From: Herbidospora daliensis
GTDB taxonomy: Bacteria > Actinomycetota > Actinomycetes > Streptosporangiales > Streptosporangiaceae
Assembly: GCF_001570585.1 (NCBI RefSeq)
Contig: NZ_BBXF01000001.1
Location: forward strand, 613,691-677,690
Length of the DNA stretch: 64,000 nt
Direction: 5' to 3'
Part shown: piece after piece, positions 46,901-56,671 of the stretch
How positions within the stretch are numbered: the first letter of the stretch is position 1
Layout: each line of letters begins with the position of its first letter
The notes under the pieces: model-generated
What the model saw: the letters and a program-made list of their open reading frames with translations, nothing else
Databases searched by the model: none
Told to the model about the DNA's origin: nothing
Position numbers and translations under genes: made by a program

Positions 46901-49253
46901 CGTCGTCGACCTCGACGACGCCTCGGCCGACGCCCTCCCGGCGGCCCTGGCGAGCGGCGAGCCCCAGCTGGCCCTCCGCGACGGCCGCGCCCTGGTCCCC
47001 CGGCTGGCCCGGACCCCCCGTCACCCCGCCGTCGACCCACCGGCAGGCACGTGGCGGCTGACCACCCCGGGCGGCTCCCCCGACGACCTGCGCGCCGCCC
47101 CCTTCCCCGAGGCCGAGGCTCCCCTGGCTCCCCACCAGGTCAGGCTGCACGTCCGCGCGGCGGGGCTGAACTTCCGCGACGTCCTGACCGCGCTCGGCAT
47201 GGTCCCCTCGCCCACCCCCCTGGGCGCCGAAACGGCGGGCGTCGTGGCCGAGGTCGGCGCGGCGGTCTCGGGGCTGAGCGTCGGGGACCGGGTCTTCGGC
47301 CTGGTGCCGGGCGCGGTGGGGCCGGTCGCCGTCGCCGACCACCGGCTGCTCGCCCCGATCCCCGGCGGCTGGTCGTTCGCCGAGGCCGCGAGCGTGCCGG
47401 CCGTATTCACCACCGCCTACCACGCCCTCGTCACGCTGGCCCGCGTCCAGGCGGGAGAACGGGTGCTGGTCCACGCCGCCGCCGGCGGGGTGGGGCTGGC
47501 GGCGGTGCAGCTGGCGCGGCACCTGGGCGCGGAGGTGTACGCCACCGCCAGCCCGGCCAAGTGGCCCGCGCTGCGCGCCCTGGGGATCCCGCCCGAGCGC
47601 ATCGCCTCCTCCCGCACCGACGCGTTCGCGGCCGCGTTCAGGCAGGTCGACGTCGTGCTGAACTCCCTGACCGGGGACCTGCTCGACGCCTCGCTCGGCC
47701 TGCTGCCGCCGGGCGGCCGGTTCGTCGAGATGGGCATCGCCGACCCCCGCGACCCCGACGGCGTCGAGTACCTGCCGTTCGAACTGCTCGACATGCCGGT
47801 CGAGGAGGTCGCGGCCGCCTTCCACGGAGTGCTGGCGCTGTTCGCGGAGGGGGCGCTGCGGCCGTCGCGGGTCACCACCTGGGACGTGCGGCAGGCCCCG
47901 GCCGCGTTCCGGCACTTCGCCCAGGCGGCCCACGTGGGCAAGCTGGTGCTGACGCTGCCGTCCGTACACGAAGGGACCGTGCTCGTCACCGGCGGGACCG
48001 GCACGATCGGGGCGGCGCTGGCCCGGCACCTGGTGGCCGCGCACGGCGTGCGGCATCTGCTGCTGACGAGCCGGCGCGGCCCGGACGCGCCCGGCGCGGC
48101 CGAGCTGGCCGGGGAACTGGCCGCGGCGGGGGCGGAGGTGCGGGTCGTGGCCTGCGACGCCGCCGACCGGGCGGCGCTGGCCGCGCTGCTGGCCGACGTC
48201 CCCGGTGACCGGCCGCTCACGGCCGTCTTCCACACGGCCGGAGTGCTCGACGACGGCGTGCTCGCCTCGCTGACGCCGGAGAAGGTCGCGGCGGCGCTGC
48301 GGCCCAAGGTCGACGCCGCCTGGAACCTGCACGAGCTGACCGGCGACCTCGACGCGTTCGTGTTGTTCTCCTCGGCGTCGGGGCTGCTCGGCGGCGCGGG
48401 TCAGGCCAACTACGCCGCCGCCAACGTCTTCCTGGACGCCCTCGCCGCGCACCGCCGCGAGCGCGGGCTGCCCGCGACCTCGCTCGCGTGGGGCCTGTGG
48501 CGGGAGGCGAGCGGCATGACCGGGCACCTGGGCGCGGCCGACCTGGCCCGCATCGCCCGGGGCGGGCTCGCGCCGATGCCGGTGGAGGAGGGGCTGGCGC
48601 TGTTCGACGCCGCCCTGCGGGCCGACCGGCCGCTGCTGGTGCCGGCGGTGCTCGACGAGGGCGCGCTGCGGGCGCGGGCCGAGGCGGGTGAGGCGCCGCC
48701 GGTCCTGCGGGGGCTGGTGCGTGCTCGTGTACGCCGGGCCGCCCGGCACGCGCCGGTCTCGCCCGCCGGCCTGGCCGACCGGCTGGCCGCGCTGCCGGGG
48801 CCCGACCGGGCGCAGGCGCTGCTGACCCTCGTCAGGGAGCAGGTGGCGGCGGTGCTCGGGCACTCCGGCGCAGACGGGGTCGCCGCCGACCAGGCGTTCA
48901 AGGAGATCGGCTTCGACTCGCTGACCTCGGTCGAGCTGCGCAACCGGGTGGCGGCGGCGACCGGGCTGCGGCTGCCGACCACGCTGGCCTTCGACTTCCC
49001 GACCCCGGCCGCGCTGGCCGTCCACCTGCGCGGACTGCTCGCCCCCGACGACACGGCGGCCGAACTCGACCGGCTGCTGTCGTCGGTGACCGTCGACGGA
49101 CCCGATTTCGCCACGATCAGAGACCGGCTGCGCGCGGCGTTGTGGCGCTGGGAGGAGGGCTCCCGCCACGGCGAGGAGACCGGCGACGACCTCGCGGCGG
49201 CCACCGACGAGGAGCTCTTCCGCACGCTCGACGAGGAACTCGACCCGCTGTGA
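37929..49253 (+). CDS. abyB2: Type I PKS: modules 4-5
   Basis: A 3774-aa synthase with an N-terminal coiled-coil docking segment ([20 protein letters not shown], residues 5-24). Module 4 is KS-AT-DH*-KR*-ACP with dead reductive domains, and module 5 is KS-AT-DH-ER-KR-ACP. Both ATs are methylmalonyl-type. It therefore adds one methyl-branched beta-keto unit and one fully reduced methyl-branched unit, as in abyssomicin (C7 ketone with C6 methyl; C5 methylene with C4 methyl). The C-terminal [13 protein letters not shown] helix is almost the same as the tail of the previous synthase, so docking specificity must lie elsewhere. GAGGACAGG lies 11 nt before the ATG, which is 7 nt after the preceding stop. 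Confidence 0.95.
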   Translation: MTTEAKLRDYLKRVTGDLLQTRQRLSEVESARQEPIAIVGMACRYPGGVRSPEDLWRLVSEGVDAISPFPADRGWDVPALYDPDPERIGRTYTKEGGFLHDAADFDPAFFGISPREAVSMDPQQRLLLETAWEAFERAGIDPESARGSRTGVFAGVMYADYGGRIRQAPEELEGYIGTGSAGSVASGRLSYVLGLVGPAITIDTACSSSLVALHLAVRALRAGECDLALAGGATVIATPGLFVEFSRQRGLSPDGRCKAFAAAADGTGWGEGVGLLLVERLSDAVRNGHPVLAVVRGTAVNQDGTSGQLSAPNGPAQQRVIRAALADAGLSPSDVDAVEAHGTGTRLGDPIEAQALLATYGQDRDEPAWLGSLKSNIGHTQAAAGVGGIIKMVHAMRHGVLPKTLHVDEPSPHVDWTTGAVNLLTEARPWGRPDDRPRRAAVSSFGISGTNAHVVLEESPAAPRDPAGAPGPVPVLLSAHNPEALGAQARQLRDHLAARPELEPVHLAHTLATGRAGLPHRAVAVAADRAGLLATLDALAADRPHPDLVRDVAAPRGKVVFVFPGQGSQWDGMARDLLATSPVFAEHLRAAAEAIEAHAGWNLIDVLNGPSIDRVDVIQPALFAVMTSLARLWEHHGVRPDAVIGHSQGEIAAAHIAGALTLDDAAKIVTLRSKALLALAGTGGMASVSLSAAALAAHLAPYDDLHVAARNSPRATVIAGDAAQLDDLLTTLDARRIPVDYASHSPHVHRLRDELLTLLGGIATRPAAVPLYSTVTTEIADLTPEYWFDNLARPVRFHETLEKLAGDGYTTFVEASPHPVLTTPVQDTVDDPALLVTGTLRRDKGTLHQFHLNLAALKTGGHDVAWHLPEQDATDLPTYPFQRERYWLEDAAAPGDPESLGLRATRHPLLPASTTLATDTLLLTGRAAPRIHPWLTEHTIHGTPVLPPAAYLDLALQAGHALGGLAVAELVTGPPLALPTEGAVDLQLTVGPPTEQGQRPFTLYARPGDAEEVQWTSHATGTLAPLTSSPAPATPTGSVPSPGRVPAPVLVPPPGQIPPSAPDSNRPTATASVVPGATASVWPPSGAVEVDVSEVHAALAAAGHDHGDAFHGLSRLWRRDGEVFAEVTGPAALDAGRHALHPALLTAALQPLLAGAGPAAVPAEWRGVVLHTPGAAELRIHATRIGEHDFALAITTPDGLPVASVESVRLRRLDGLRPAGARPDRFLTLTWPETPLPTDTAVSWTAADPGIPGLPEPGDGDPEFVLLPVTSASTLLPELLDWLAGDSPARLVVVTRHAVTVAAGDVQDLAPAPVWGLVRAAQSEHPGRIVLVDLDGHESSLRVLPAALALDEPQVALRQGVAHVPRLVTAGPADFPSEPARRAGTVLVSGSGDLAEAAAEHLVTVLGRDRLLLVEGDPKLAERLRALGADVLVAADGADDRESLAEALALLPAEHALTGVVHVADSDVESVLTSYTPEQFTTGLRRAGDAAWNLHELTLGLDLDLFALLTPHVSGVLGGTGQGARAATGAYLDALAHHRATLGLPGVAIAWGPREEDPGSGRAGLVPSGAGQSAPLFGLALGSARAALVAARPATAALRALAAAGLLPPPLRPFAGQVAAVAGAPVVATLAGRSPADQERLLLDVITDQAAAVLGFTGQSGLDATRAFKDLGFDSLTAVEFRNRLATATGLKLPTTLIFDHPSPRALAAFLRAELLGASATPVAAAPRRADEPIAIVAMACRYPGDVRTPEDLWSVVSGERDVISPFPADRGWDLERLFDPDPAHAGTSYAREGGFLHDAAGFDPAFFGISPREAVSMDPQQRLLLETAWEAFERAGIDPTSLHGSATGVYAGVVYTDYGSRVRLPPDMEGYLGIGSAGSIASGRIAYTLGLRGPAVTVDTACSASLVALHLAVRALRGGECDLALAGGATVLSHPDIFIGFSRQRGLAPDARCKAFAAAADGTAFGEGVGLLLIERLSDAVRNGHPVLAVIRGTAINQDGASNGLTAPNGPSQQAVIRAALTDAGLSASDVDAIEAHGTGTRLGDPIEAQALLATYGQDRDEPAWLGSLKSNIGHTQAAAGVGGVIKMVEALRNEVLPRTLHVDEPTPHVDWAAGDVRLLAEARPWAREAGRVRRAGVSGFGMSGTNAHVIIEEAPDAAAPRSEPASPSRSEASEAAADAPVLLSAHNGQALRAQARRLRDHLSARPALLPSDLSRTLATGRAALAHRAAVVAGDRETLLAALDALADDRPDPQLVRGQVSPLGKTVFVFPGQGSQWDGMARDLLATSPVFADHLRAAAEAIERHAGWNLIDVLDGPPVDRVDIIQPALFAVMTSLARLWEHHGVHPDAVIGHSQGEIAAAHIAGALTLDDAAKIVTLRSKALLALAGTGGMASVSRSAADVAARLTRYDDLHIAAHNSPNATVIAGDPAQLDHLLGTLENARRIPVDYASHSPHVHRLRDELLALLDGIRPQPPAVPLYSTVTADLPALTPEYWFDNLANPVRFHQTLTKLLDDGHTTFVEASPHPVLTTAVQDTLEHPSLLVTGTLRRHKGTLRQFRLNLAALHADGHPVDWRLPEQGVTDLPTYAFQRERYWLTGPPVGGVDAAEHPFLTAVTVLAETGALVATGSVSRDAHGWLADHAVRGTALLPATALLELALQAGHLSGAASRLDELTLEAPLHLPDRGTVRLQAEVSAPDESGHRRVTVHSRRAGDLEWTRHAAGTLTPPGEPPAATAWPPPDAVPLPVGDLYDRLADLGYEYGPAFRNLTAAWREGDTVHAEVRLPEGHEDDAARFALHPALFDAALHAMALGGFLGEGVRLPFTWSGVDLFATGATALRATLTPAGDDTVAVTLTDPTGAPVARVESLTLRAAPATQTAEPSSLYDLTWTDLPAIPGEDPAARLPADVTVIEWPASAADGDVPQAVAANVRSLIDRLTAWLAENHGPASRLAILTRNAVAVSPGDRLDLASAPLWGVARSAATENPGRVVVVDLDDASADALPAALASGEPQLALRDGRALVPRLARTPRHPAVDPPAGTWRLTTPGGSPDDLRAAPFPEAEAPLAPHQVRLHVRAAGLNFRDVLTALGMVPSPTPLGAETAGVVAEVGAAVSGLSVGDRVFGLVPGAVGPVAVADHRLLAPIPGGWSFAEAASVPAVFTTAYHALVTLARVQAGERVLVHAAAGGVGLAAVQLARHLGAEVYATASPAKWPALRALGIPPERIASSRTDAFAAAFRQVDVVLNSLTGDLLDASLGLLPPGGRFVEMGIADPRDPDGVEYLPFELLDMPVEEVAAAFHGVLALFAEGALRPSRVTTWDVRQAPAAFRHFAQAAHVGKLVLTLPSVHEGTVLVTGGTGTIGAALARHLVAAHGVRHLLLTSRRGPDAPGAAELAGELAAAGAEVRVVACDAADRAALAALLADVPGDRPLTAVFHTAGVLDDGVLASLTPEKVAAALRPKVDAAWNLHELTGDLDAFVLFSSASGLLGGAGQANYAAANVFLDALAAHRRERGLPATSLAWGLWREASGMTGHLGAADLARIARGGLAPMPVEEGLALFDAALRADRPLLVPAVLDEGALRARAEAGEAPPVLRGLVRARVRRAARHAPVSPAGLADRLAALPGPDRAQALLTLVREQVAAVLGHSGADGVAADQAFKEIGFDSLTSVELRNRVAAATGLRLPTTLAFDFPTPAALAVHLRGLLAPDDTAAELDRLLSSVTVDGPDFATIRDRLRAALWRWEEGSRHGEETGDDLAAATDEELFRTLDEELDPL
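38028..43075 (+). other. PKS module 4: KS-AT(methylmalonyl)-inactive DH-inactive KR-ACP
   Basis: KS from ~34, Cys206. AT ~559-850: Ser647 in GHSQG and YASH at 741-744, both methylmalonyl markers. DH: His938 kept ([10 protein letters not shown]), but the Asp is Thr1146 (LLTAALQ), so it should not dehydrate. KR: the nucleotide loop is SGSGDLAE (from 1389), LDD is missing and the catalytic Tyr is Arg1525 (QGARAATG), so it is dead. ACP Ser1675 intact. Net result: an unreduced alpha-methyl-beta-keto unit. Confidence 0.9.
43119..49045 (+). other. PKS module 5: KS-AT(methylmalonyl)-DH-ER-KR-ACP
   Basis: KS from ~1731, Cys1903 in TACSASL. AT: Ser2355 (GHSQG), YASH from 2450: methylmalonyl, near-copy of AT4. 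DH: His2642 ([10 protein letters not shown]) and Asp2804 (LFDAALH). ER ~3040-3338 with [11 protein letters not shown] and the NADPH loop [10 protein letters not shown] at ~3183. [10 protein letters not shown] from 3354, LDD at 3440-3442, Tyr3495. ACP Ser3664. The only fully reducing module; gives a saturated methyl-branched unit. Confidence 0.93.
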
Positions 49254-49267
49254 CCCCTGGAGACGAC

Positions 49268-52200
49268 ATGACCAGCAACGAGGACCGGCTGCGCGAGTAC
49301 CTCAAGCGGACCACCGCCGACCTGCGCCAGGCCCGGCGGCGCATCCGCGAACTGGAGGACCGGCCGCACGAGCCCATCGCGATCGTCGCCGCCGCCTGCC
49401 GCCTGCCCGGCGGCGCCGACAGCCCCGAGGCGTTGTGGCGGCTGCTCGACGCGGGGATCGACGCCGTCGGCGGCTTCCCCGCCGACCGGGGGTGGGACCT
49501 CGACGCGCTGTACGACCCCGACCCGGACCACACCGGGACGACGTACACGAAGGAAGGCGGTTTCCTGTACGACGCCGCCGGCTTCGACGCGGCCTTCTTC
49601 GGCATGGGCCCGCGCGAGGCGACCGCCACCGATCCGCAGCAGCGGCTGCTGCTGGAGACGTCGTGGGAGGCCGTGGAGCGGGCCGGGATCGCGCCGGGAT
49701 CGCTGCGCGGCAGCCGGACGGGCGTGTTCGCCGGGGTCGTGTCCCAGGCGTACGTGCCGCCGCCCGACCGGGTCCCGGACGGCTTCGAGGGCCACCTGAT
49801 GACCGGCAACGCGACCAGCGTCGCCACCGGCCGGATCGCCTACCACCTGGGGCTGGAGGGACCGGCGGTGACCGTCGACACGGCGTGCTCGTCGTCGCTG
49901 GTGGCGCTGCACCTGGCGGCCCAGTCGCTGCGGCGCGGCGAGTGCGACCTGGCGCTGGCGGGCGGGGTCACGGTGATGGCGACGCCGGTGCTGCTGGTCG
50001 AGTTCAGCCGCCAGCGCGGGCTGGCCCCCGACGCGCGGTGCAAGGCGTTCGCCGCCGCCGCCGACGGCACCGGCTTCGCCGAGGGCGTCGGCCTGCTCGT
50101 GCTGGAACGCCTCTCGGACGCCCGGCGCAACGGCCGGACCGTGCTGGCCGTGCTGCGCGGCTCGGCGGTCAACCAGGACGGCGCGTCGAACGGCCTGACC
50201 GCGCCCAACGGCCCGACGCAGGAGCGGGTGATCAGGGCCGCGCTCGCCGACGCCCGCCTCGCCCCCGAGCAGGTCGACGCCGTGGAGGCCCACGGGACGG
50301 GCACCCGTCTGGGCGACCCGATCGAGGCGGGGGCGATCCTGGCGACGTACGGGCGGAACCGGGACGAACCCCTGTGGCTGGGGTCGGTGAAGTCGAACCT
50401 CGGCCACACCCAGGCCGCCGCCGGGGTGGCCGGCGTCATCAAGATCATCGAGGCGCTCCGGCACGAGACGCTGCCCCGCACCCTGCACGTGGACGAGCCG
50501 ACCCCGCACGTCGACTGGGAGAGCGGCGCGGTCCGCCTCCTCACCGAACCGGTGCCGTGGCCCCGGGGCGGGCACCCGCGCCGGGCGGGGGTCTCGTCGT
50601 TCGGCATCAGCGGCACCAACGCCCACGTCATCATCGAGGAGGCGCCCTCGACGGAAGGCGTCGAACCCGGAGCCCCCAGCCGTGAGGACCCGGGCGCCAA
50701 GGGAACGGCGGCCACCGGTTCTCGCCATGATCCGGCGGTGGACCCGGGCGCCCCCGCCGCGCCGTGGCCCTTGTCGGGCCGCACCGAGACCGCCCTCCGT
50801 GCCCAGGCGGCCCGCCTGCTCGACCGCCTGACCACCCACCCGCACCTGGACGACGCCCGGGTCGGCCGCACCCTGGCGCTGGGCCGCACCCCGCTGAAGC
50901 ACCGGGCGGTCGTGCTGCCCGGCGACCGCGACCAGCGCCTGCGCGCCCTGGCCGACCTCGCGGCGGGCCGCACGTCGCGGCACGTGGTCCGGGCGACGGC
51001 CGCCGAACGGACCGGCGCGGCCTACCTGTTCACCGGCCAGGGCAGCCAGCGCCCCGGCATGGGCCGCGGCCTCTACGAGACGTGGCCGGTCTTCGCCGAG
51101 GCGCTGGACGAGGTCGCCGCCGGCTTCACGCCCCACCTGGACCACCCGTTGAAGGACCTGCTGTTCGGCGACGCGGCCGTCCTCGATCGGACCGAATACG
51201 CCCAGCCCGCCCTGTTCGGCCTGGAGGTCGCCCTGTTCCGGCTGCTGGCGCGGCTCGCCCCGCCGCCCGCGCGGGTGGCCGGGCACTCGCTCGGCGGGCT
51301 GGCCGCCGCGCACGCCGCCGGGGTGCTCTCGCTCGACGACGCCTGCGCCCTGGTCGCGGCGCGGGCGAGGCTGATGCAGGCCCAGCCCGAAGGCGGCGCG
51401 ATGACGGCGATCGAGGCCACGGAGGCCGAGGTCTCCGAGGCGCTGCACGGCTATGCGGGCCGGGTCGGCCTGGCCGCCGTCAACGGCCCCACGGCGGTGG
51501 TCGTCTCCGGTGACGCCGACGCGGTCACCGAGGTCGCCGCCACCTTCACCGCGCGCGGCCACCGCACCAGCAGGCTGCGGGTCGGCCACGCCTTCCACTC
51601 ACCGCACATGGACGGGGCCCTTGAGCCCTTCCGCGCGGCGGCCGCCAGGGTGACGTTCCGCGAACCGGTCATCCCTCTCGTGTCGGAGGTGACCGGCCGC
51701 GAGGCGACGTACAGAGAACTGGAAGACCCGGACTACTGGGTGCGCCACCTGCGGTCCACGGTCCGGTTCGGCGACGTGGTCGCCACCCTGCGCGAAGCCG
51801 GGGTGCGCACGTTCGTCGAGGTCGGCCCCGACGCCGTGCTCACCCCGATGGCGGCGCGGGCGCTGCCCGACGACGCGCTCGTGCTCCCGGCCCTGACGAA
51901 GGACCGGCCCGAGCCGGAGGCGGTGGCGGCGCTGGTCGCGCGGCTGCACGCGGCGGGCGGCGCGGTCGACTGGTCGGCCTGGCACGAGCCCGGCCCGCCC
52001 GCCGACCTGCCGACCTACCCGTTCGAACACGAGCACCACTGGTGGGGCTCGGCGGCCCGGACCGCCGGCCCGGAGGCGGGACCGGCCGAGACGACGCTGC
52101 TCGACCTGGTGCGGTCGCACGCCGCCGAGGTGCTCGGCCACGCCGCGCCCGACCGGATCGGCCCGGAGGACAATTTCCTGCACATCGGCTTCTCGTCGTT

Positions 52201-52327
52201 CAGCGCCCTGGAGGTGCGCAACCGGTTGTGCGAGGCGACGGGGCTGACCCTGCCGCCGGTGCTGCTGTACGACTACCCGACCCCCGCCGCCGTCGCGGGC
52301 TTCCTGGAGGAGCGGCTCACCACGTGA
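49268..52327 (+). CDS. abyB3: Type I PKS: module 6 (KS-AT-ACP, no thioesterase)
   Basis: A 1019-aa single-module synthase. The ATG at 49268 has GGAG 5 nt upstream and opens a coiled-coil docking segment ([20 protein letters not shown]). KS: Cys207 (TACSSSL). AT: Ser674 in GHSLGG, HAFH at 774-777: malonyl. ACP: the attachment motif reads GFSSF instead of GFDSL; Ser977 is kept but the preceding Asp is Ser976. There is no reductive domain and no thioesterase. The product is a beta-keto thioester, the substrate for the FabH-like tetronate synthase. The stop overlaps the convergent P450 gene by 11 bp. The longer frame from 49142 lies inside the previous gene and is rejected. Confidence 0.94.
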   Translation: MTSNEDRLREYLKRTTADLRQARRRIRELEDRPHEPIAIVAAACRLPGGADSPEALWRLLDAGIDAVGGFPADRGWDLDALYDPDPDHTGTTYTKEGGFLYDAAGFDAAFFGMGPREATATDPQQRLLLETSWEAVERAGIAPGSLRGSRTGVFAGVVSQAYVPPPDRVPDGFEGHLMTGNATSVATGRIAYHLGLEGPAVTVDTACSSSLVALHLAAQSLRRGECDLALAGGVTVMATPVLLVEFSRQRGLAPDARCKAFAAAADGTGFAEGVGLLVLERLSDARRNGRTVLAVLRGSAVNQDGASNGLTAPNGPTQERVIRAALADARLAPEQVDAVEAHGTGTRLGDPIEAGAILATYGRNRDEPLWLGSVKSNLGHTQAAAGVAGVIKIIEALRHETLPRTLHVDEPTPHVDWESGAVRLLTEPVPWPRGGHPRRAGVSSFGISGTNAHVIIEEAPSTEGVEPGAPSREDPGAKGTAATGSRHDPAVDPGAPAAPWPLSGRTETALRAQAARLLDRLTTHPHLDDARVGRTLALGRTPLKHRAVVLPGDRDQRLRALADLAAGRTSRHVVRATAAERTGAAYLFTGQGSQRPGMGRGLYETWPVFAEALDEVAAGFTPHLDHPLKDLLFGDAAVLDRTEYAQPALFGLEVALFRLLARLAPPPARVAGHSLGGLAAAHAAGVLSLDDACALVAARARLMQAQPEGGAMTAIEATEAEVSEALHGYAGRVGLAAVNGPTAVVVSGDADAVTEVAATFTARGHRTSRLRVGHAFHSPHMDGALEPFRAAAARVTFREPVIPLVSEVTGREATYRELEDPDYWVRHLRSTVRFGDVVATLREAGVRTFVEVGPDAVLTPMAARALPDDALVLPALTKDRPEPEAVAALVARLHAAGGAVDWSAWHEPGPPADLPTYPFEHEHHWWGSAARTAGPEAGPAETTLLDLVRSHAAEVLGHAAPDRIGPEDNFLHIGFSSFSALEVRNRLCEATGLTLPPVLLYDYPTPAAVAGFLEERLTT

Positions 52328-53501
52328 CCGGCAGCCGGTGGATTCCCTGCACCGACCCGCCCGGCTTGACCCCGAGCGCCTCGACGGGCTCGGCGAGGCG
52401 CAGGCCGGGCAGGCGGGTGACCAGCTCGCGCAGCCCGATCTCCAGTTCGGCGCGGGCCAGGTTCTGCCCGATGCACTGGTGGACGCCGTGCCCGAAGGCC
52501 AGGTGCCCGCGCGCGTCGCGGCCGAGGTCGAGCGTGTCGGGGTCGGCGTAGACGCGCCCGTCGCGGTTGGCGGCGGCGTTGGGCAGGTAGACGCCGTCGC
52601 CCGCGCGGATCGTCACCCCGCCGACCTCGATGTCGGCGGCGGCGACCCGCTGGAGCTCGTCGGCGACCGACAGGAAGCGCAGCAGTTCCTCGACGTGGTC
52701 CTTGGCCCGGTCGGGGTGCTCACGCAGCACGGCGAGCTGTTCGGGGTGCTCCAGCAGGGTCAGGATGCTCAGCGCCATCATGCTGGCCGTCGTCTCGTGC
52801 CCGGCGACCAGCAGGAACATCGAGATCGACGCGACCTCGGCCCGGGTCAGCCGCCCGGTCGCCAGCTGCTCCCTGAGCAGCGTGTCGACCACGCCCTCGC
52901 CGGGCTCGGCGAGCTTGCGTCCGATCAGCTCGTCGAAGTAGGCGGTCAGCGCCACGGCCGCGTCGGCGGCGTCCTGGGCGGTGCTGGTCGCCATCAGCAT
53001 CTTCCTGGTCTGCGCCTCGAAGAAGTCGTGGTCGGCGTACGGCACCCCGAGCAGTTCGCAGATCACGGTCGACGGCACGGCGAGCGTGAACTCGGGCACC
53101 AGGTCGGCGCCGGGCCCCTTCGCGAGCAGCGCGTCGATGCGCTCGGTGACGATGCGCAGGATCACCGGCCGCAGCTTCTTGAGCCCGTTGACGGTGAAGC
53201 TCGGCGCGAGCATGCGCCGCTGCACGTCGTGCTCGGGCGGGTCCATGCCAACAAGGGCGACCAGCCGGGAGGCGGCCATCCGGGGCACCAGCACCGGGAA
53301 GTCGGCCCGCGACCGGTCGGACGACAACCGGGGGTCGAGCAGGAGCGCCCGCGTCTCGGGGTGCCCGGTGATCACCCAGGCGACCCGGCCGTCGTACAGG
53401 CGCACGCGCGTGGCGACGCCGGACTCCCGCAGCCGCTCGTATCCGGCGGGCGGGTGGTAGGGGCAACCTCGGTTCATGGGGAAGTCGGGGATCTCGCTCA
53501 T
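52317..53501 (-). CDS. Cytochrome P450 monooxygenase (second)
   Basis: A 394-aa P450 closely related to the first P450 of the cluster: N-terminal [12 protein letters not shown] (RGCPFQPASGY there), [14 protein letters not shown]-helix [10 protein letters not shown]-helix EELLR, heme motif [15 protein letters not shown], and the C-terminus LPVTW. It is encoded opposite to the PKS genes and overlaps their end by 11 bp. Abyssomicin clusters carry two P450s (AbyV, AbyX), one an epoxidase acting on the cyclised product; I cannot say which this is. It has no ferredoxin of its own and may share the one at 18107. Its promoter must lie in the 196-bp gap to the ketopantoate-reductase-like gene. Confidence 0.92.
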   Translation of the reverse strand: MSEIPDFPMNRGCPYHPPAGYERLRESGVATRVRLYDGRVAWVITGHPETRALLLDPRLSSDRSRADFPVLVPRMAASRLVALVGMDPPEHDVQRRMLAPSFTVNGLKKLRPVILRIVTERIDALLAKGPGADLVPEFTLAVPSTVICELLGVPYADHDFFEAQTRKMLMATSTAQDAADAAVALTAYFDELIGRKLAEPGEGVVDTLLREQLATGRLTRAEVASISMFLLVAGHETTASMMALSILTLLEHPEQLAVLREHPDRAKDHVEELLRFLSVADELQRVAAADIEVGGVTIRAGDGVYLPNAAANRDGRVYADPDTLDLGRDARGHLAFGHGVHQCIGQNLARAELEIGLRELVTRLPGLRLAEPVEALGVKPGGSVQGIHRLPVTW

Positions 53502-53553
53502 CCGTCCCTCGCACAGTCTCGATGGGTGGTGCGCTGGAGCATGAGGGGTCGCG

Positions 53554-53585
53554 CTGAAGCGATGCTGAATTCAGCCGCGCTTCAG
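53554..53585. promoter_or_regulatory. Nested palindrome upstream of second P450
   Basis: CTGAAGCG (53554-53561) and CGCTTCAG (53578-53585) are perfect inverted arms around a perfect 12-bp palindrome GCTGAATTCAGC (53564-53575). On each strand two CTGAA half-sites stand exactly 11 bp apart (53554 and 53565; complement 53570 and 53581), so the halves face the same side of the helix. It is 53-84 bp upstream of the P450 start and 113 bp upstream of the next gene. Likely operator for a dimeric or tandem-binding regulator. Confidence 0.55.
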
Positions 53586-53670
53586 GCCCGTGATGGAGGG
53601 GTGGAGACCGAGACGATCTCGCGGTGGCGGCGTACCCGCCGAGGTTTTGACCATTCGTGGATTGTGGACG

Positions 53671-53693
53671 AAAACGTATTCTGTCTACGTTTT
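53671..53693. promoter_or_regulatory. Perfect inverted repeat at the start of the ketopantoate-reductase-like gene
   Basis: AAAACGTA (53671-53678) and TACGTTTT (53686-53693) are perfect 8-bp arms around TTCTGTC. The right arm ends 4 nt before ATG 53698, where a ribosome site would be expected. A TATTCT (-10-like) hexamer lies inside (53677-53682). A bound repressor would cover promoter and start; the transcript may be near-leaderless. Confidence 0.55.
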
Positions 53694-53697
53694 TGGG

Positions 53698-54606
53698 ATG
53701 AAGATCCTGGTCGTGGGGGCAGGAGCGGTCGGCGGATACTTCGGCGGCCGCCTCGTTCAGGCGGGCCGAGACGTCACCTTCCTGGTCCGCCCCAAACGGG
53801 CCCGGCTCATCAGCACGCGCCGGTTGCGGATCGTCGGCCTGGGCGAGGAGACGACGCTTCAGCCGCACACGATCCTGGCGAACGAGATCACCTCGACCTA
53901 CGACCTGGTCCTCGTCTCGGTCAAGGCGGCCGCGCTGCGGTCGGCCATGGACGACTTCGCCCCGGCGGTCGGGCCCGGCACGCTCATCCTGCCGGTGCTC
54001 AACGGCATGCGGCACGTCGACGACCTCGCCGGGCGGTTCGGCGAGCGCAGGGTGCTCGGCGGGGTCGTGGTGGTGAGCACCACCCTCGACGCCGGGGGCG
54101 ACATCCTCCGGCTCGCCGACATGCAGAGCCTCACCTACGGCTCCCGCGCCGGGCCCGCGCCCGACGAGCTGGTCGGCGTGCTCGGCGGCGCCGGGTTCGA
54201 GACCCGGCAGGCGGCCGACATCGTCGGCGAGATGTGGGCCAAATGGGTGTTCATCGCCGCGACCGGCGCGGTGACGTGCCTGATGCGCGGCACGGTGGGG
54301 GAGGTCGCGTCCACGCCCGGAGGGGTGGAGTTCGCCCGCGCGGTCGTGGCCGAGTGCGCCGCCGTCGCCGAGGCCGCCGGTCATCCGGTGCCGGCCGACG
54401 CGCTCGACGCCACCCGCCAGACGGTGACCGCGACCCACTCGTCGCTGACGTCGTCGGCCTACCGCGACCTGATCCGCGACCGGCCCGTCGAGGTCGAGGA
54501 GATCTTCGGCGACCTGGTGCGGCGCGCCCGGGAACTGGGCACGCCGGTCCCGCTGCTCGGCCTGGCCACCCTCAACCTCCGCGTCTACATGGGCCGGCGG
54601 GCGTGA
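53698..54606 (+). CDS. panE: Ketopantoate reductase-like protein (2-dehydropantoate 2-reductase family)
   Basis: A 302-aa protein with an N-terminal Rossmann fold: [19 protein letters not shown] carries GxGxxG. It continues [15 protein letters not shown] and the helical PanE C-terminal domain ([26 protein letters not shown], about residues 178-203). The family reduces 2-ketopantoate to pantoate with NADPH in CoA synthesis, but many actinobacterial paralogues have other 2-oxoacid substrates. ATG 53698 is chosen over an upstream in-frame start because the protein then begins directly with the family's Rossmann motif. It is coupled (GTGA) to the decayed lactate-monooxygenase-like gene, so an alpha-hydroxy/alpha-keto acid role is also possible. 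Probably outside the biosynthetic cluster. Confidence 0.82.
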   Translation: MKILVVGAGAVGGYFGGRLVQAGRDVTFLVRPKRARLISTRRLRIVGLGEETTLQPHTILANEITSTYDLVLVSVKAAALRSAMDDFAPAVGPGTLILPVLNGMRHVDDLAGRFGERRVLGGVVVVSTTLDAGGDILRLADMQSLTYGSRAGPAPDELVGVLGGAGFETRQAADIVGEMWAKWVFIAATGAVTCLMRGTVGEVASTPGGVEFARAVVAECAAVAEAAGHPVPADALDATRQTVTATHSSLTSSAYRDLIRDRPVEVEEIFGDLVRRARELGTPVPLLGLATLNLRVYMGRRA

Positions 54607-55323
54607 CCGCCCAGTTCGGCGACTACCAAAACAAAATCTACGCGGCCGGCCTGCGCGGGCTGGTCCCCGCGTTGCCGATGACCTTCGCCGGCCTGGAGGC
54701 CGGGGCCGAGGCGGCGCTGCCCCCGTCGATCTGGTCCTACGTCGCGGGCGGCGCGGGCGACGAGCACACCCAGCGCGCCAACGTCGCGGCCTTCCGGCCG
54801 GCGCCGCCCGGCGCGACCTGTCCATCGAGCTGTACGGAATGCGGCTCCCCACCCCGCTCTTCCTGGCCCCGATCGGGGTGATCGGCCTGTGCGCCCAAGA
54901 CGGCCACGGCGACCTCGCCACCGCACGGGCGGCTCCGCCGACCCCATGTGCGTCTGCCACCCCGACGACGCCCGCCGCGCCAAGGACGCCGGAGTCGTTG
55001 GCATCTACTGCTCCAACCAGGGCGGCCTGCCCGCCCTCGACGTCCTGCCCGAGGTGGTCGAGGCGGCGGACGGCCTGCCGGTGCTGTTCGACTCGGGCGT
55101 GCGGTCGGGCGCCGACGTGGTCAAGGCCCTGGCGCTGGGCGCGACCGCCGTGGGCGTCGGCCGCCCCTACGCCTACGGCCTGGCGCTCGGCGGCGCCGGC
55201 GGGATCGTCCACGTGCTCCGGACGATCCTCGCCGAGGCCGACCTGATCATGGCCGTCGACGGCTACCCGTCCGTCGCCGACCTGACCCCGCAGAGCCTCC
55301 GCCCGGTCCCGGCCGGGTCATGA
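54603..55323 (+). pseudogene. Decayed FMN-dependent lactate 2-monooxygenase/alpha-hydroxy-acid oxidase
   Basis: The frame from GTG 54603 gives the family N-terminus ([36 protein letters not shown]). It then slips: the next frame reads [27 protein letters not shown]. After ~54930 there is a jump to the C-terminal third in yet another register ([58 protein letters not shown]). The middle of the FMN-binding barrel (~150 residues), including part of the active site, is missing. So at least one frameshift and one internal deletion have occurred; no functional enzyme is expected. Sequencing error cannot explain the deletion. Confidence 0.85.
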
Positions 55324-56595
55324 CCCCACCGCGACGGTGACCTTCCGCCACGGCGTCCACTCCGAGACGAGCGGAGCCTCCACCGCCTCCGCGCGCACCC
55401 GCCAGCGGATGTGCCAGCCGTCGGCCAGCAACCCTTCGGGCAGGGTGACCGCCGCCGGGCCGAGACCGGCCCAGATCTGCCCGGCGCCCTGCTCCGGCAC
55501 GTCGGGGTCGTGCTCGACCTCGAAGCGGGCGCGCATGGTGAAGCCGTAGGGGTGGGAGACGAAGACCCGCAACGTCGGGGTGAGGCTCGACGTCACCGCC
55601 ACCTCGCCCTTCTGCACCGACGGCCGGACGACCGGACCAGAAACCCGGGGAGGCGCCTCGTGCACCTCGCCGTACCGCCACCCGGTCCAGGCGCCGACGT
55701 ACCCGTTCGCCGGGACGTGGTCGCGGCCCCGCCAGCGGATCTGCCAGCCCTGCTGGAGCAGCCCCTCGGGCACCCGTGCCGTCGCCGATTCGCCCGGGTC
55801 CGCCACGTCGGAGACGGCCGTCCAGATGAGGCCCGTGCCCTGGCCGGGCACCGCCGGGTCGTGCTCGATCTCGAACTCCGCCTGTACGCCGCCTCCGGTC
55901 AGCAGCGGCGTCAGCGAGGCGACCGTGGTGACGCCGTTCCACACGTGGACCGGCGCGATCGGCACGGTCCGCGTCACGACCACCAGGCCGGTGTCGACGG
56001 TGAGCGTCAGGACCGGCGGCGCGAGGTCGGCGCTCTCCGACGCCGCGAAGACCCAGTAGCCCTCGTCGACGTTCTCGTCGTCGCCCTCGACGGCCAGACC
56101 GTAGTTCTGCGCCCCGGCGCCCCACGCCCGCACGATGTCGGTGACCGGCCATTCGACGAAGGCGGGCGCGCTCTCGCAGTCGTGACCGGCGATCGCCGCG
56201 CCCTCGGGGGTCGTGGCGGGCGTGCTGGCCCAGTGCAGGTCGTCGGGGTTCCACGGGGTCGTCACCCGGCTGACCCGGACGCCCTCGTGGGCGCCGGGGT
56301 GGCACGCCGTCGCGGCGTCGACGGCCAGCCGCAACGTCGCCGAGGTGACGCGGCCCTCCACGGACGGCAGGACGAACCTCAGATAGGCCCGGCCTTCGGA
56401 CCCGTCGGGGAAGTCGCCCACGTAGTGGCGCGCGGCGTCGGGCGGCGCCGGGGACCCCGGCCCGTTACTCGACGCCACGCCGACGTCGGCGAGCAGGGCG
56501 GCGTCGGCCGTGACGTCGGCGTAAGCGGCCGGGACGGCGGTGAGGCCGGTCGCCACCAGGGTGAGGGCGAGTAGGAGGGACGTGCGACACATCAT
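55318..56595 (-). CDS. Secreted DNRLRE-domain protein (copy 1)
   Basis: A 425-aa exported protein: a signal peptide ([20 protein letters not shown], cleaved near AYA-D) is followed by a DNRLRE-type beta domain (~45-205; landmarks [53 protein letters not shown]). Two Ig/fibronectin-like repeats follow, each with an FEIEHDPxVPxQGxGxIW motif and a WxIRWRxR segment. DNRLRE domains occur at the N-termini of cell-wall and RHS-type proteins and probably bind surface polymers. It is a paralogue of the next gene with the same domain order, shortened by one linker. No enzyme motif is seen. The gene ends opposite the pseudogene, overlapping it by a few bases. Confidence 0.8.
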   Translation of the reverse strand: MMCRTSLLLALTLVATGLTAVPAAYADVTADAALLADVGVASSNGPGSPAPPDAARHYVGDFPDGSEGRAYLRFVLPSVEGRVTSATLRLAVDAATACHPGAHEGVRVSRVTTPWNPDDLHWASTPATTPEGAAIAGHDCESAPAFVEWPVTDIVRAWGAGAQNYGLAVEGDDENVDEGYWVFAASESADLAPPVLTLTVDTGLVVVTRTVPIAPVHVWNGVTTVASLTPLLTGGGVQAEFEIEHDPAVPGQGTGLIWTAVSDVADPGESATARVPEGLLQQGWQIRWRGRDHVPANGYVGAWTGWRYGEVHEAPPRVSGPVVRPSVQKGEVAVTSSLTPTLRVFVSHPYGFTMRARFEVEHDPDVPEQGAGQIWAGLGPAAVTLPEGLLADGWHIRWRVRAEAVEAPLVSEWTPWRKVTVAVGS

Positions 56596-56671
56596 CGGGC
56601 GCTCCTCGGGACGCGGAGCGGCCGTCGGTCGGGTGCGCCCCCGCAGGGCACCCGCCGACGGCCGCCGGAGA

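Noticed and set aside
49142-49267. Upstream start for the module-6 PKS
   Set aside because: It would lie inside the preceding PKS gene; the ATG at 49268 has GGAG at proper spacing and begins with a standard coiled-coil docking segment.
48410-51598. Minus-strand open frame of 1062 codons opposite modules 5-6
   Set aside because: Same reason: a mirror of conserved KS/AT DNA with no domain of its own.
38028-52300. A trans-acting or alternative release thioesterase within the last PKS genes
   Set aside because: No GxSxG-bearing TE domain follows ACP6; release is explained by the FabH-like tetronate synthase.
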